DNA of 64,000 nucleotides, taken from NCBI RefSeq assembly GCF_000210895.1, contig NC_015964.1, forward strand, positions 186,001 through 250,000, written 5' to 3'. Positions 52,470-62,319 of this stretch are shown piece by piece (position 1 is the stretch's first letter; each line of letters opens with the position of its first letter). The notes below the pieces were generated by a model. That model searched no databases and was not told the DNA's origin. It worked only from the letters and a program-made list of their open reading frames with translations. Position numbers and translations under genes: made by a program. Source of the DNA: Haemophilus parainfluenzae T3T1 (GTDB lineage: Bacteria > Pseudomonadota > Gammaproteobacteria > Enterobacterales > Pasteurellaceae).

Positions 52470-53324
52470 CTAACCTTTAAAGATAGCGATTAATTCTTTT
52501 ACTTTAACTCGTTTTTCTGAAGATTGGCTAATCGAGCGCTGTACTTTAACACGCTTAAACTTTGCCCCTTTGTAAATCTCACGTGTAAATTTCGTATCGT
52601 GGTTAGAAATCACGACGGAAATTTGCTTTTCTTTTTGTGCTTTTTTTGCACATTCTGCTAAATTCTTTTGATGCTCAAGACCAAAAGCATTCCCCGCATA
52701 TCCAGTAAAATTAGTATCTTGCGGAAGCGGTGCATAAGGCGGATCACAATAGATCACGCTGTGTTTATCCGCTAATTCAAATGTCTGTTGAAAATCAGCA
52801 CATAAAAAGACCGCACTTTGTGCCTTATGAGCAAAATAGCGCAATTCATCTTCAGGGAAATAATGGGTTTTATAAGCGCCAAAGGGCACATTGAACTCAT
52901 TTTTACTGTTATAACGGCACAAGCCATTAAACCCAAAGCGGTTCAAATAAAGGAATAACACCGAACGCACGAAAGGATCAGTGGATTGATTAAAAGCTTC
53001 ACGTTGTGCGTAATAATAGTCGGCTGTATTGGCATTCTCTGCAAAGAAAATTGGCTTACAAGCCTCAATATAGGCATCCACATTTTCTTTGACGATATTA
53101 AACAAGTTAATCAAATCGGGATTAATATCTGCCAAAATATAACGTTCAAAATGAGAATTTAAAAAAACGGCACCCGCCCCCACAAAAGGTTCAATTAAAC
53201 ACTGTTTTCTTTTTGGAAAGACTCGGTTGAGATCATCCGTTAAACGAAATTTACCGCCCGCCCATTTCAAAAACGGGCGGTGTTTAATTCGAGGTTTCGT
53301 TTTGTTATTTTTCGGACGCAACAT
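52470..53324 (-). CDS. dam: DNA adenine methyltransferase Dam
   Basis: 284 aa, methylates adenine in GATC for mismatch repair and replication timing. SAM motif FVGAGAVFLN, catalytic DPPYAPLPQ, and PFLKWAGGKFRL at the N-terminus. Last gene of aroK-aroB-dam; the damX gene that lies in this operon in E. coli is absent. 15 bp after aroB. Confidence 0.96.
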   Translation of the reverse strand: MLRPKNNKTKPRIKHRPFLKWAGGKFRLTDDLNRVFPKRKQCLIEPFVGAGAVFLNSHFERYILADINPDLINLFNIVKENVDAYIEACKPIFFAENANTADYYYAQREAFNQSTDPFVRSVLFLYLNRFGFNGLCRYNSKNEFNVPFGAYKTHYFPEDELRYFAHKAQSAVFLCADFQQTFELADKHSVIYCDPPYAPLPQDTNFTGYAGNAFGLEHQKNLAECAKKAQKEKQISVVISNHDTKFTREIYKGAKFKRVKVQRSISQSSEKRVKVKELIAIFKG

Positions 53325-53338
53325 GAGAGCAATGACAG

Positions 53339-54427
53339 TTAGTCATGTTGTGTGCAACGCTCAATGGCGTTTAGCACAAGAGATTTGTCAGTATCAGTCG
53401 CCACGTAGGCTTGACCAAGGGCTTTTAGTAACACAAGACGCAACTTGCCTGCCAGCACTTTTTTATCTCGCATCATATGCGGTAAATAATCGTCTGATTG
53501 CATGGTATCAGGCGAAACGGTAGGCAAATTAGCTCGTGCTAAAAGCTTTTCTAAACGTGCAACATCTTCAAAAGAAAGATCGCCTAATTGTTCAGATAAC
53601 ACCGCAGCCATCATAGTTCCAGCTGCAACAGCTTCACCATGTAACCAGTTTCCGTAACCTAAATGTGTTTCGATCGCATGTCCAAAAGTATGGCCGAGAT
53701 TTAATAATGCACGATCGCCTTTTTCGGTTTCATCGCGCGCAACAACATCAGCTTTGATTTGGCAACAACGCGCAATGCAATATTGAAGTGAATGTTGATT
53801 TAACCCAACTAATTCATCAATATGCGCTTCAAGCCATTCAAAAAAGGCATAATCTAAAATCGCCCCATATTTAATGACTTCCGCAAGCCCTGCATTTACT
53901 TCACGTTTTGGCAAGGTATTGAGTGTAAGGGTGTCAATGATCACCGTAGAAGGTTGATAAAACGCCCCGATCATATTTTTGCCTAATTCATGATTAACAG
54001 CTGTTTTGCCGCCAACAGAAGAATCCACTTGAGCTAATAATGTGGTAGGAATTTGAATAAAACGCACGCCACGCTGATAGCTTGCTGAGGCAAAACCTGC
54101 CACATCACCAATCACGCCACCACCTAATGCAATAATGGTGGTATCTCGCCCATGATTATGCTTTAAAAGTGCGGTAAAAATGAGGTTTAAAGAATCGAGC
54201 GTTTTGTATTTTTCGCCATCAGGCAATAATACCGATTCAACCTGACAGCCGATTTTTTCTAGCGTTTGTGTAACGGTTTCAAGATAATATTGTGCGACGG
54301 TTGGATTAGTCACGATCATCACTTTATCCCCTTTTTTCAGCGGATAGCAGGTTTCATCTTTTAATAAACCTTCGCCGATATAAATGGGATAACGACGTTC
54401 TTTTAATTCAACATTTACGCACAACAT
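53339..54427 (-). CDS. aroB: 3-dehydroquinate synthase
   Basis: Second step of the shikimate pathway, NAD-dependent, 362 aa. [18 protein letters not shown] and the metal-site segment [12 protein letters not shown] are clear. Nine bases after aroK. Confidence 0.96.
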   Translation of the reverse strand: MLCVNVELKERRYPIYIGEGLLKDETCYPLKKGDKVMIVTNPTVAQYYLETVTQTLEKIGCQVESVLLPDGEKYKTLDSLNLIFTALLKHNHGRDTTIIALGGGVIGDVAGFASASYQRGVRFIQIPTTLLAQVDSSVGGKTAVNHELGKNMIGAFYQPSTVIIDTLTLNTLPKREVNAGLAEVIKYGAILDYAFFEWLEAHIDELVGLNQHSLQYCIARCCQIKADVVARDETEKGDRALLNLGHTFGHAIETHLGYGNWLHGEAVAAGTMMAAVLSEQLGDLSFEDVARLEKLLARANLPTVSPDTMQSDDYLPHMMRDKKVLAGKLRLVLLKALGQAYVATDTDKSLVLNAIERCTQHD

Positions 54428-54436
54428 TTTTAATCC

Positions 54437-54979
54437 TTAGAGTGAACCGTTTAAGCCGTTTAGATTATCAATTAAATCAACAATTTGATTAACCATTACT
54501 TTGGCATTTTGCTCATCTGTTGGCAAAGTAATATCCGCAATTTCTTCATATAACGGATTACGCACTTTAGCTAAATCTTCAAGCACTTGGCGTGGGTCAT
54601 CAGCCCCTTGTAATAATGGGCGCTTTTTATCACGTTGTGTACGTTGATATTGCTTATCTACCGTGGTTTCTAAATAAATGACAATGCCACGAGCAGAAAG
54701 ATAATTGCGATTCTCTTTTGACATCACTGCTCCACCACCAGTGGAAAGCACGACGCCCTGTAATTGAGTTAATTCATTGATAATACGTTCTTCACGCTTA
54801 CGAAAGCCTTCTTCGCCTTCTAAATCAAAAATCCAGCTAATGTCTGCTCCCGCTCGTTCCTCAATTACTGCATCTGAATCGACAAAATCCATATTCAATT
54901 GTTGCGCAAGCTGACGGCCAATGGTGCTTTTACCCGCGCCCATTGGACCTACTAAAAAAATATTACGTTTTTCAGCCAT
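54437..54979 (-). CDS. aroK: Shikimate kinase I
   Basis: 180 aa; Walker [16 protein letters not shown] near residue 11, [18 protein letters not shown], and STGGGAV. Phosphorylates shikimate at O-3. First gene of the operon. The 307-bp upstream gap holds a GCCA/TGGC hairpin near 55033-55051, one USS and the dcuB terminator; no gene seen. Confidence 0.96.
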   Translation of the reverse strand: MAEKRNIFLVGPMGAGKSTIGRQLAQQLNMDFVDSDAVIEERAGADISWIFDLEGEEGFRKREERIINELTQLQGVVLSTGGGAVMSKENRNYLSARGIVIYLETTVDKQYQRTQRDKKRPLLQGADDPRQVLEDLAKVRNPLYEEIADITLPTDEQNAKVMVNQIVDLIDNLNGLNGSL

Positions 54980-55237
54980 TGTTATTCTTCTAACTTAAAT
55001 AATGTTCAAATTAATCTTTCCTAATAAAAACTGGCCACCTGAAAAAATGGCAGCCCGAAAGATCACCCAAAAAATAATGAAGATTATCGCAATAAATCCC
55101 CCTATGTTTCAACCTTTAGCGGGAATTTATTTTAAGAAGCGCAAAAGTGCGGTCAGTTTTTGAGGGATTTTTATGAATGATAAAGTCAAATAGAGCATCG
55201 AGATAAAACACTCTAAAATTTAACTGCACTTTACAAA

Positions 55238-55268
55238 CAAAAAAGGCCATTCAAACGAATAGCCTTTT
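55238..55268 (-). terminator. Terminator after dcuB
   Basis: Minus strand AAAAGGC, paired ATTC/GAAT, GCCTTTTTTG (arms 55241-55247 and 55262-55268). Confidence 0.85.
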
Positions 55269-55286
55269 CTTTTATCAGTAAGTTAA

Positions 55287-56954
55287 TTATAGATAACCAA
55301 ACAAGCTTGTGAAAATGTAACCAAAGATACATGAAGTGATTACACCGATTAAGCCCGGTAAAATAAAGCTGTGGTTAATTACAAACTTACCAATGTGAGT
55401 TGTGCCTGAACGGTCGAATTGGATCGCTGCAAGGTCACTTGGGTAAGTTGGTAAAATGTAGTAACCGTAACAAGCTGAAGCAAAGGCTAAGATAACAGCT
55501 GGATCAACACCGATACCTAAAGCAAGTGGAACGAAGGCAACTAATGCTGCCGCTTGTGAGTTTACGAATTTAGAGATTAATAACAACATTACTGCGTAAG
55601 TCCAAGGATGTGCTTTTACCACATCACCAAGTGCTGCTTTCATCATCGGTGTGTGAACGGTAAACATGGTTTCCGCCATCCAAGAAATCCCGAATACAGC
55701 CACTAATGCAATCATACCTGAACGGAAAATTTCATTTTTACTGATTTTACCTGCATCAGTTTTGGTAAAGATAACAATTAATGCACCCGCTAATAACATG
55801 AAGATTTGAATAACGTGAACCATACTTAAATTCACTTTTTTCTTCGCCGTATCTTTTAATACGATTGCAGCATTATCGATAGTTTCGGTTTTATCTCCCG
55901 CTGTGATCACAACTCTGTTATCTTGAGCGGTAATTGTTTGAGCAACTTCACCTTTATCGTTATAAATCGCGACGTTGTTATAGGCTGTTTTTGCTTTTGC
56001 TTTACTGTCTTTAACATCAAGCACTAATGTACCGTCTTTTGCTAACGCAACGATTTTACCGTCTTTAACATTAAAGGTTTTCACAGCTTTATCAGCAGAA
56101 ACGATTTCAACCACTTGAGCTGGTGCTGATTTTTCAAAGGCTGGGCGTAAATCTTTAAAGTAACCTAATAGCGCTACCACTAAAATCGCACCAAAGAAGA
56201 TCCACATCGCATTCCAGCTAGATTGTGGCAATTTTTTGTCTAACAATGATGTGCTATCACCATAAACATATTTTTTGAATTCGGGATCTTTTAATTTCTC
56301 TTGGAATTCTGGGTCTTTATCTAAATCTTTACCACGGAACCAACTGAAAATACCGATAGCTAATACACCACAAAGGGTTGAAGGCACAGTAATTTTTAAT
56401 AAATCTAAATAGCCATCAAAACCTGCTAATGGGGTTTTAGCATTCACTAAGAATGTGGTTAAAGTCACTACTGCTACAGAAACTGGTGACGCAATGATAC
56501 CCATTTGAGAAGCTATTGAACTTGCCGCCATTGGACGTTCAGGACGAATATCATTTTTGATCGCGATATCATAGATGATTGGCAACATGGTATAAACCAC
56601 GTGACCTGTACCACATAAAATGGTTAAGAAACAGGTTACAAACGGCGCCAAAATACTGACATATTTCGGGTTACGACGAAGCATTTTCTCCGCGATTTGT
56701 AACATGACATCTAAACCACCACTGGCTTGTAATGTTGCCGATGTCACCACCACCGCAAGGATGGTTAACATAACATCGATAGCTGGCTTACCTGGTTCAA
56801 TACCAAAGCCGAAAACAAGAACAATTAAGCCTACTCCACCGAGCATACCCAGTGCGATACCACCTTTTTTTGCCCCGTAAAATAAACAGATAAGAACAAT
56901 AGCAAGCTGAATCGCAAACTGGCTACCTTCACCTAGGTTCATTAGAAAATCCAT
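55287..56954 (-). CDS. dcuB: Anaerobic C4-dicarboxylate antiporter DcuB with an inserted domain
   Basis: Fumarate/succinate exchanger used in fumarate respiration. N- and C-terminal parts align closely with E. coli DcuB (446 aa): [39 protein letters not shown] and [19 protein letters not shown]. Between DLRPAF (about residue 274) and [10 protein letters not shown] (about 376) there are about 100 extra residues, hydrophilic and beta-rich, with a repeated [21 protein letters not shown]-like pattern. Total 555 aa. The insert sits in the central loop. An FNR-type site upstream fits anaerobic induction. Confidence 0.93.
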   Translation of the reverse strand: MDFLMNLGEGSQFAIQLAIVLICLFYGAKKGGIALGMLGGVGLIVLVFGFGIEPGKPAIDVMLTILAVVVTSATLQASGGLDVMLQIAEKMLRRNPKYVSILAPFVTCFLTILCGTGHVVYTMLPIIYDIAIKNDIRPERPMAASSIASQMGIIASPVSVAVVTLTTFLVNAKTPLAGFDGYLDLLKITVPSTLCGVLAIGIFSWFRGKDLDKDPEFQEKLKDPEFKKYVYGDSTSLLDKKLPQSSWNAMWIFFGAILVVALLGYFKDLRPAFEKSAPAQVVEIVSADKAVKTFNVKDGKIVALAKDGTLVLDVKDSKAKAKTAYNNVAIYNDKGEVAQTITAQDNRVVITAGDKTETIDNAAIVLKDTAKKKVNLSMVHVIQIFMLLAGALIVIFTKTDAGKISKNEIFRSGMIALVAVFGISWMAETMFTVHTPMMKAALGDVVKAHPWTYAVMLLLISKFVNSQAAALVAFVPLALGIGVDPAVILAFASACYGYYILPTYPSDLAAIQFDRSGTTHIGKFVINHSFILPGLIGVITSCIFGYIFTSLFGYL

Positions 56955-57018
56955 AAGATACTCCGAATCATTTTATGGTTAATTAGAAAAAAATTTGGAT
57001 CAAATATTAGCACCAAAA

Positions 57019-57064
57019 TTAACTCATAATAAGTATTTTTAGGGTAAATTTTGTTTTAAATCAA
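57019..57064 (-). promoter_or_regulatory. dcuB promoter with FNR box
   Basis: Plus strand TTGTTTTAAATCAA at 57051-57064 matches the FNR consensus TTGATNNNNATCAA at 9 of 10 positions. On the minus strand TATTAT (57031-57026) lies downstream, which puts the box centre near -39 to -41, the class II activator position. Pattern-based. Confidence 0.65.
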
Positions 57065-57199
57065 AAAATAGGGGAACCAAACAATAAAAGCAAATCTGAG
57101 AAAGATTAAATAAAGGAAAGTGCGGTCAGAAATTTAAGAGATTTAGAAGTATCTTGTTTTATTTGAAGATAACGAATTTAGAAAAGAAATTTAAAGAAA

Positions 57200-57226
57200 A
57201 AAAATTAGGCGACCTAAAAGATCGCC
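57200..57226 (-). terminator. Terminator after acpP
   Basis: GGCGA/TCGCC stem (57208-57226), followed on the minus strand by TAATTTTTTTTC. Confidence 0.8.
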
Positions 57227-57237
57227 CAACTTAAAAA

Positions 57238-57468
57238 TTACTGATTGTTTTGAACGTAGTCAATCGCAGATTGAACAGTTGTGATTTTTTCAGCTTCTTC
57301 ATCAGGAATTTCGATATCGAATTCTTCTTCTAAAGCCATTACTAATTCAACTGTATCTAAAGAATCCGCACCTAAATCTTCAACGAAAGAAGCTTCTGGT
57401 TTTACGTCTTCTTCTTTAACACCTAATTGTTCAACGATGATTTTTTTCACGCGTTCTTCAATACTCAT
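57238..57468 (-). CDS. acpP: Acyl carrier protein
   Basis: 76 aa, acidic, phosphopantetheine Ser36 in [19 protein letters not shown]. Carries growing chains in fatty acid synthesis. Has its own promoter and a terminator hairpin upstream, so it can be expressed far above fabG. Confidence 0.97.
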   Translation of the reverse strand: MSIEERVKKIIVEQLGVKEEDVKPEASFVEDLGADSLDTVELVMALEEEFDIEIPDEEAEKITTVQSAIDYVQNNQ

Positions 57469-57509
57469 TTGTTTTTCCTATTGTTGTTTTAGCTCATTTA
57501 AGAGCGGTT

Positions 57510-57537
57510 AGTGTATGCATTTTTGATAAAGTTGCAA
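57510..57537 (-). promoter_or_regulatory. Candidate acpP promoter
   Basis: Minus strand TTGCAA (57537-57532), 16-bp spacer, TACACT (57515-57510). Confidence 0.55.
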
Positions 57538-57559
57538 CTATTTCTTAGGTGGTCGCACC

Positions 57560-57608
57560 ACAAAAAACAGGCAATGTAAAAACACATACAGAGAAAAAGT
57601 TACATTGC
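57560..57608 (-). terminator. Terminator or attenuator between fabG and acpP
   Basis: Minus strand GCAATGTAA (57608-57600) and TTACATTGC (57579-57571) form nine pairs and are followed by CTGTTTTTTG. Confidence 0.65.
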
Positions 57609-57685
57609 GATTGGGATTTTATCATTAACTAAACTGCTTTGCTATATTTTATAGACAAAATCCCAGATATATATCCCCTAAAGGG

Positions 57686-58414
57686 TTAGCTCATATATAA
57701 GCCGCCATTCACATGTAATGTGGTACCGGTAATATAAGCCGCATCGTCAGAAGCTAAAAACGCCACCGCTTTTGCGATATCTTTTGGCTCACCTAAACGA
57801 CCAGCTGGGACATTACCAAGAATACCCGCTTTTTGTTCTTCAGTAAGCACTTCTGTCATATCTGTTGCGATAAAGCCGGGTGCTACAACGTTTACAGTAA
57901 TGCCACGTGATGCCACTTCTTTCGCTAAGCCTTTAGAAAAACCAATTAAGCCGGCTTTTGCGGCACAGTAGTTAGATTGACCAGGGTTACCCATTGAGCC
58001 CACCACTGAACCGATAGTAATGATACGACCGAAACGTTTTTTCATCATGGAGCGCAACATTGCTTTAGAAAGATGGAATACAGAGGTTAAGTTGGTTTGC
58101 ATAATATCGAACCATTCTTCATCTTTCATACGCATTAATAAGTTATCACGAGTGATACCTGCGTTATTCACGAGAATATCAATATCACCAAATTGTTCTT
58201 TAATTTGCTCTAATACGGCATCAATACTTTCTTTGTCTGCCACATTTAATACTAAACCTTTACCTTTATCGCCAAGGTAAGCAGAAATTGTATCTGCACC
58301 TTTTTCAGAGGTTGCGGTACCAATTACAAATGCACCTTTTGATGCTAATTCTTCTGCAATTGCACGGCCAATACCACGTGTTGCACCTGTCACTAATGCG
58401 ATTTTATTTTGCAT
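57686..58414 (-). CDS. fabG: 3-oxoacyl-ACP reductase FabG
   Basis: 242 aa short-chain dehydrogenase, NADPH-dependent. Cofactor motif TGATRGIGRAIA, NNAGITRD, and the Ser-Tyr-Lys set with SNYCAAKAGLIGF. Reduces beta-ketoacyl-ACP. Confidence 0.97.
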   Translation of the reverse strand: MQNKIALVTGATRGIGRAIAEELASKGAFVIGTATSEKGADTISAYLGDKGKGLVLNVADKESIDAVLEQIKEQFGDIDILVNNAGITRDNLLMRMKDEEWFDIMQTNLTSVFHLSKAMLRSMMKKRFGRIITIGSVVGSMGNPGQSNYCAAKAGLIGFSKGLAKEVASRGITVNVVAPGFIATDMTEVLTEEQKAGILGNVPAGRLGEPKDIAKAVAFLASDDAAYITGTTLHVNGGLYMS

Positions 58415-58427
58415 TTTTAATCCCCTT

Positions 58428-59366
58428 TTATGCTAATAATGCTTCAACAGCATTTAATGATGCCACATCGTTTACTGATGTTGCTTGTAATTCTGCCACG
58501 ATACGTTTTGTTAAACCGTTTAATACTTTACCTGGGCCGATTTCAACTAAAACTTCTACGCCATCTTGCGCCATTTTCTCAACGGTTTCAGTCCAACGAA
58601 CTGGGCTATATAACTGACGAATAAGTGCGGTACGAATTTCTGCACTTTCTGTTTCCGCTTTGACATCCACGTTGTTTAATACTGGTGTTGCTGGCGCATT
58701 AAGCGTAATGCCTTCAAGTGTTACGGCTAATTGTTCTGCTGCCGGTTTCATTAATGCGCAATGTGAAGGAACACTTACCGCTAATGGTAAAGCACGTTTT
58801 GCGCCCGCTTCTTTACATAAAGTAGCCGCACGTTCTACCGCTTCTTTAGCTCCAGCAATGACTACTTGACCTGGTGAGTTAAAGTTTACCGCAGATACCA
58901 CTTCGCCTTGTTCGGCTTGTTTACATGCATTGATAATCGCTTCATTATCTAAGCCAATAATCGCATACATTGCACCAGTACCTTCTGGTACTGCTTGTTG
59001 CATTAATTTACCGCGTAATTCCACTAATTTAATCGCATCTTTAAAATCAATGACACCTGCACAAACTAATGCTGAATATTCACCTAAACTGTGACCAGCC
59101 ATCACGCTTGGTTGTAATTGTGGGTATTTTTCTTGCCATACACGGAAGATCGCAACGGATGCCGCTAATAATGCCGGCTGAGTTTGCCAAGTTTTATTTA
59201 ATTCTTCTGCTGGACCTTGTTGAACCAAGTTCCATAAATCATAGCCAAGCGCTTCAGATGCTTGTTTAAAAGTCTCTGTGACTACCGGATATTCGTTAGC
59301 AAGATCAGCTAACATGCCAACAGCTTGAGAACCTTGTCCTGGAAAAACCATTGCGAATTTTTTCAT
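58428..59366 (-). CDS. fabD: Malonyl CoA-ACP transacylase FabD
   Basis: 312 aa, GQGSQAVGML at the N-terminus, nucleophile Ser in AGHSLGEYSAL, catalytic His in SVPSHCALM. Loads malonyl onto ACP. Confidence 0.97.
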   Translation of the reverse strand: MKKFAMVFPGQGSQAVGMLADLANEYPVVTETFKQASEALGYDLWNLVQQGPAEELNKTWQTQPALLAASVAIFRVWQEKYPQLQPSVMAGHSLGEYSALVCAGVIDFKDAIKLVELRGKLMQQAVPEGTGAMYAIIGLDNEAIINACKQAEQGEVVSAVNFNSPGQVVIAGAKEAVERAATLCKEAGAKRALPLAVSVPSHCALMKPAAEQLAVTLEGITLNAPATPVLNNVDVKAETESAEIRTALIRQLYSPVRWTETVEKMAQDGVEVLVEIGPGKVLNGLTKRIVAELQATSVNDVASLNAVEALLA

Positions 59367-59400
59367 GTTTTCTTCCTATTTCTTCATCGTTTAAATGTTG

Positions 59401-59428
59401 AAAGTGCGGTCAAATTTAACCGCACTTT
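59401..59428 (-). terminator. Inverted uptake-sequence hairpin between fabH and fabD
   Basis: AAAGTGCGGT (59401-59410) and ACCGCACTTT (59419-59428). No long T run follows on the minus strand, so it may only attenuate. Confidence 0.55.
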
Positions 59429-59458
59429 TAAAATTCTGTCGAGATTCTAACAAATTAA

Positions 59459-60412
59459 TTAGAATCGCACCAATGCTGAACCCCAAGTCCAACCACCGCC
59501 AAAAGCTTCGAGTAAAAGCAATTGACCGCGTTGAATTCGACCATCTCGCACTGCTTCATCTAAAGCGGTTGGTACAGTCGCCGCACTGGTATTCGCTGTA
59601 CGATCAAGCGTTACCACGACTTGCGACATATCCATCTCTAATTTTTTCGCTGTCGCCGTAATAATACGTAAATTCGCTTGATGTGGCACAAGCCAGTCGA
59701 TATCTGTTTTTTGGAGATTATTGACTGAAAGGGTTTCTTCCACCACATTAGAAAGCTCACGTACCGCTAATTTAAAGGTTTCATTACCTTGCATTTCAAT
59801 ATAGCCAGATTTCTCCACGCCACGCTCAGCTTGTGGAAGTAGTAATGCCGCATTGTTATCTGGCGATGCATGTAAATGTGTTGAAATAATGCCTTCTTGC
59901 TCTGATGCTTCTAAGATCACCGCACCTGCACCATCACCAAATAACACGACAGTGCTACGATCGGTTTCATCTAATTTACGCGAGTTAAGATCTGCACCAA
60001 TCACAAGGGCTTTTTTCACGCTGCCTGAACGAATAAATTTATCCGCTACGCCTAAAGCATAAACAAAACCGGTACAAGCCGCCGCTAAGTCAAAAGAAAT
60101 TGCGTCTTCGATGCCTAATAAACCTTGAACTTGGCAAGCTGAACTTGGATAAGCGTGAGAACCACTGGTTGTCGCAACGATGATCAACTCAATTTCTTGA
60201 GGATCAAGATTGGCCATTTCAAGCGCTTTTTTGGCTGCTTCACATCCCATTGTTGCGACAGTTTCATCTGCTGCTGCAATACGACGTTCACGAATGCCAG
60301 AACGTGTCACGATCCATTCATCTGAAGTATCAACCATTTTTTCCAAATCCGCATTGGTGCGAATATGGCTCGGCAAATAGCTACCGGTGGATAAAATTCT
60401 ACTATTCATCAT
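59459..60412 (-). CDS. fabH: 3-oxoacyl-ACP synthase III FabH
   Basis: 317 aa. Starts fatty acid chains from acetyl-CoA and malonyl-ACP. Active-site Cys in [13 protein letters not shown], His in [10 protein letters not shown], Asn in RTANTSAAT. Two adjacent ATG codons at the start. Confidence 0.97.
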   Translation of the reverse strand: MMNSRILSTGSYLPSHIRTNADLEKMVDTSDEWIVTRSGIRERRIAAADETVATMGCEAAKKALEMANLDPQEIELIIVATTSGSHAYPSSACQVQGLLGIEDAISFDLAAACTGFVYALGVADKFIRSGSVKKALVIGADLNSRKLDETDRSTVVLFGDGAGAVILEASEQEGIISTHLHASPDNNAALLLPQAERGVEKSGYIEMQGNETFKLAVRELSNVVEETLSVNNLQKTDIDWLVPHQANLRIITATAKKLEMDMSQVVVTLDRTANTSAATVPTALDEAVRDGRIQRGQLLLLEAFGGGWTWGSALVRF

Positions 60413-60427
60413 ATCAAAACTTATTAA

Positions 60428-61447
60428 TTAATAACGTTGTAAACCCGCCAAGATTTTTTGTGGAATTTGCAAACGCGCTTGCAAAGCTGCATCCGCAATT
60501 GCACGAGCAAATGCATCCACATTTGCGCTGCCATGGCTTTTCACCACAACAGCTGTTAATCCGAGTAAAGATGCTCCATTATATTCATCTGGGTTAATGC
60601 GTTTCAAGCGATGATAAGCATCCTTAAAGAAAAAACGCAGAATAAATTTAGCAAATGATTTAAAAATAGGCTGTTTTTCTTTTCCTTTCAGAAGAGATAA
60701 CAGATTCTTAGCGGCCCCTTCAAGGGTTTTTAATGCAATATTTCCCGAAAACCCATCACTCACGATCACATCAGCCACACCATTTAATAAAAAGTTACCT
60801 TCAATAAAGCCGGTATAATTAAGTGCGGTTGATTTTTCTAATAAATTCGCAGCTTCACGGATGGATTGATTCCCTTTAATTTCTTCCACACCGATATTGA
60901 GTAAGGCAATGCGTGGATAAACTAAGTTCAATCGGTTTTCGGCAAAAATCGAGCCCATGATAGCAAATTCATAAAGATTTTGAGCAGAACATTCTACGTT
61001 TGCGCCTAAATCTAACATCACGGTTTTATCTCCCGTCATCGACGGTAATAAGGATACCAACGCCGGGCGTTGAATTCCCTCTAAAGGCTGTAAGAGAACC
61101 TTTGACAATCCCATCAATGCCCCTGTATTTCCTGCGCTGACACAACCTTGCGCCTCACCTTTCTGAACCATTTCAATAGCTAAACGCATAGAGGTGCCTT
61201 TGCTATGACGCAATGCATGAGAAATACCTTGATTGTTATCAATAGTCTTCGTGCAATGATGAATTTGAATACGTTCTAAAAGGGAAGAAGGGGCATTTTC
61301 CAGTAAGGGGGAAATTTGTTGGCTATCGCCAAACAGCACTAAAGAGAGCATTGGATCTGCTTCCAACGCTGAAAGAGATGCGGGGATAGTAATACGGGGA
61401 CCAATGTCCCCGCCCATCACATCTAACGCTAAGGTTAGACGGTTCAA
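60428..61447 (-). CDS. plsX: Phosphate acyltransferase PlsX
   Basis: 339 aa, makes acyl-phosphate from acyl-ACP for phospholipid synthesis. LALDVMGGDIGPRITIPAS and SAGNTGALMG are the family blocks. Follows rpmF, 22 bp apart. Confidence 0.96.
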   Translation of the reverse strand: MNRLTLALDVMGGDIGPRITIPASLSALEADPMLSLVLFGDSQQISPLLENAPSSLLERIQIHHCTKTIDNNQGISHALRHSKGTSMRLAIEMVQKGEAQGCVSAGNTGALMGLSKVLLQPLEGIQRPALVSLLPSMTGDKTVMLDLGANVECSAQNLYEFAIMGSIFAENRLNLVYPRIALLNIGVEEIKGNQSIREAANLLEKSTALNYTGFIEGNFLLNGVADVIVSDGFSGNIALKTLEGAAKNLLSLLKGKEKQPIFKSFAKFILRFFFKDAYHRLKRINPDEYNGASLLGLTAVVVKSHGSANVDAFARAIADAALQARLQIPQKILAGLQRY

Positions 61448-61468
61448 GTGAATACCTTATAAGTAAAA

Positions 61469-61639
61469 TTACTTATTGATCACTTTGCGACCACGATAGT
61501 AACCATCAGCAGTTACATGGTGGCGTAAGTGGGTTTCACCGCTTGCTTTATCCACTGATACTGCAGCAGTAGTTAATGCATCGTGTGAACGACGCATATC
61601 ACGACGTGAACGAGATTTTTTGTTTTGTTGAACAGCCAT
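61469..61639 (-). CDS. rpmF: 50S ribosomal protein L32
   Basis: 56 aa, [20 protein letters not shown] followed by the L32 end [17 protein letters not shown]. Too short for a standard ORF cut-off, but unmistakable and in the conserved yceD-rpmF-plsX order. A GGAGTATAGCC site precedes the ATG. Confidence 0.97.
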
Positions 61640-61661
61640 TGGCTATACTCCTAAATTTAAT

Positions 61662-62186
61662 TTACTTTTGCTTTAAATTAGCTAATACAGCGAACGGGTT
61701 CGGTTTTTTTGCCAATTCTTCAGGCAATTCGCCAAAAACCTGTTCGTGCGCGGACACTTCACAGTGTTCAGATGAATGCATTGGGACAAGCGGTAGAGCT
61801 AAAATAAGTTCGTCTTCCACTGCACCAAGTAAATCTATTTCGCCAAACTCATTAAATTCGATTGGCTCATAAATTTCCGGCAAGTCATCAGCCTGATCCC
61901 AATTAGCCACTGGACTATACATAAAATGACATTCCAATGTTTGTTTGAATGGCTCGCCACAACGTTGACAGTCTGACTCGACATCAACTTGTACTTGCCC
62001 TTTCATTACCACTAATTTTTGTGGATCAATATAAAACGATAATGTTACCTGTGCATCGCTGAGCACTTTCCCCGTAGATTCAGCTAAACGCACTAACTGA
62101 CTAGCGGTATAATAACCATCATAATCAATTCTTTGTTGAGCGTCTTTAACCGGATCAACGGTTAGGGGTAGTTTTACCTTTTGCAT
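61662..62186 (-). CDS. yceD: YceD/DUF177 family protein
   Basis: 174 aa with the zinc-type pair [14 protein letters not shown], then acidic [19 protein letters not shown] and [12 protein letters not shown]. YceD family members affect 23S rRNA accumulation; in E. coli yceD is co-transcribed with rpmF. First gene of the fab cluster here. Confidence 0.93.
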   Translation of the reverse strand: MQKVKLPLTVDPVKDAQQRIDYDGYYTASQLVRLAESTGKVLSDAQVTLSFYIDPQKLVVMKGQVQVDVESDCQRCGEPFKQTLECHFMYSPVANWDQADDLPEIYEPIEFNEFGEIDLLGAVEDELILALPLVPMHSSEHCEVSAHEQVFGELPEELAKKPNPFAVLANLKQK

Positions 62187-62319
62187 AGGGTGCGAATATT
62201 ACCTGTTGTCAATAAAATAGTCAAAGGAAATTCGCACTAATTATAAGAAAAGTTCAATCTCTATCTAAACTCTCTCAAGATTTACACCTTTGCAAAGTGC
62301 GGTCATTTTTTCCTGTGTT

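Noticed and set aside
55151-55200. Short ATG frame after the USS upstream of aroK
   Set aside because: Only a handful of codons with no family similarity; no reason to call a gene.
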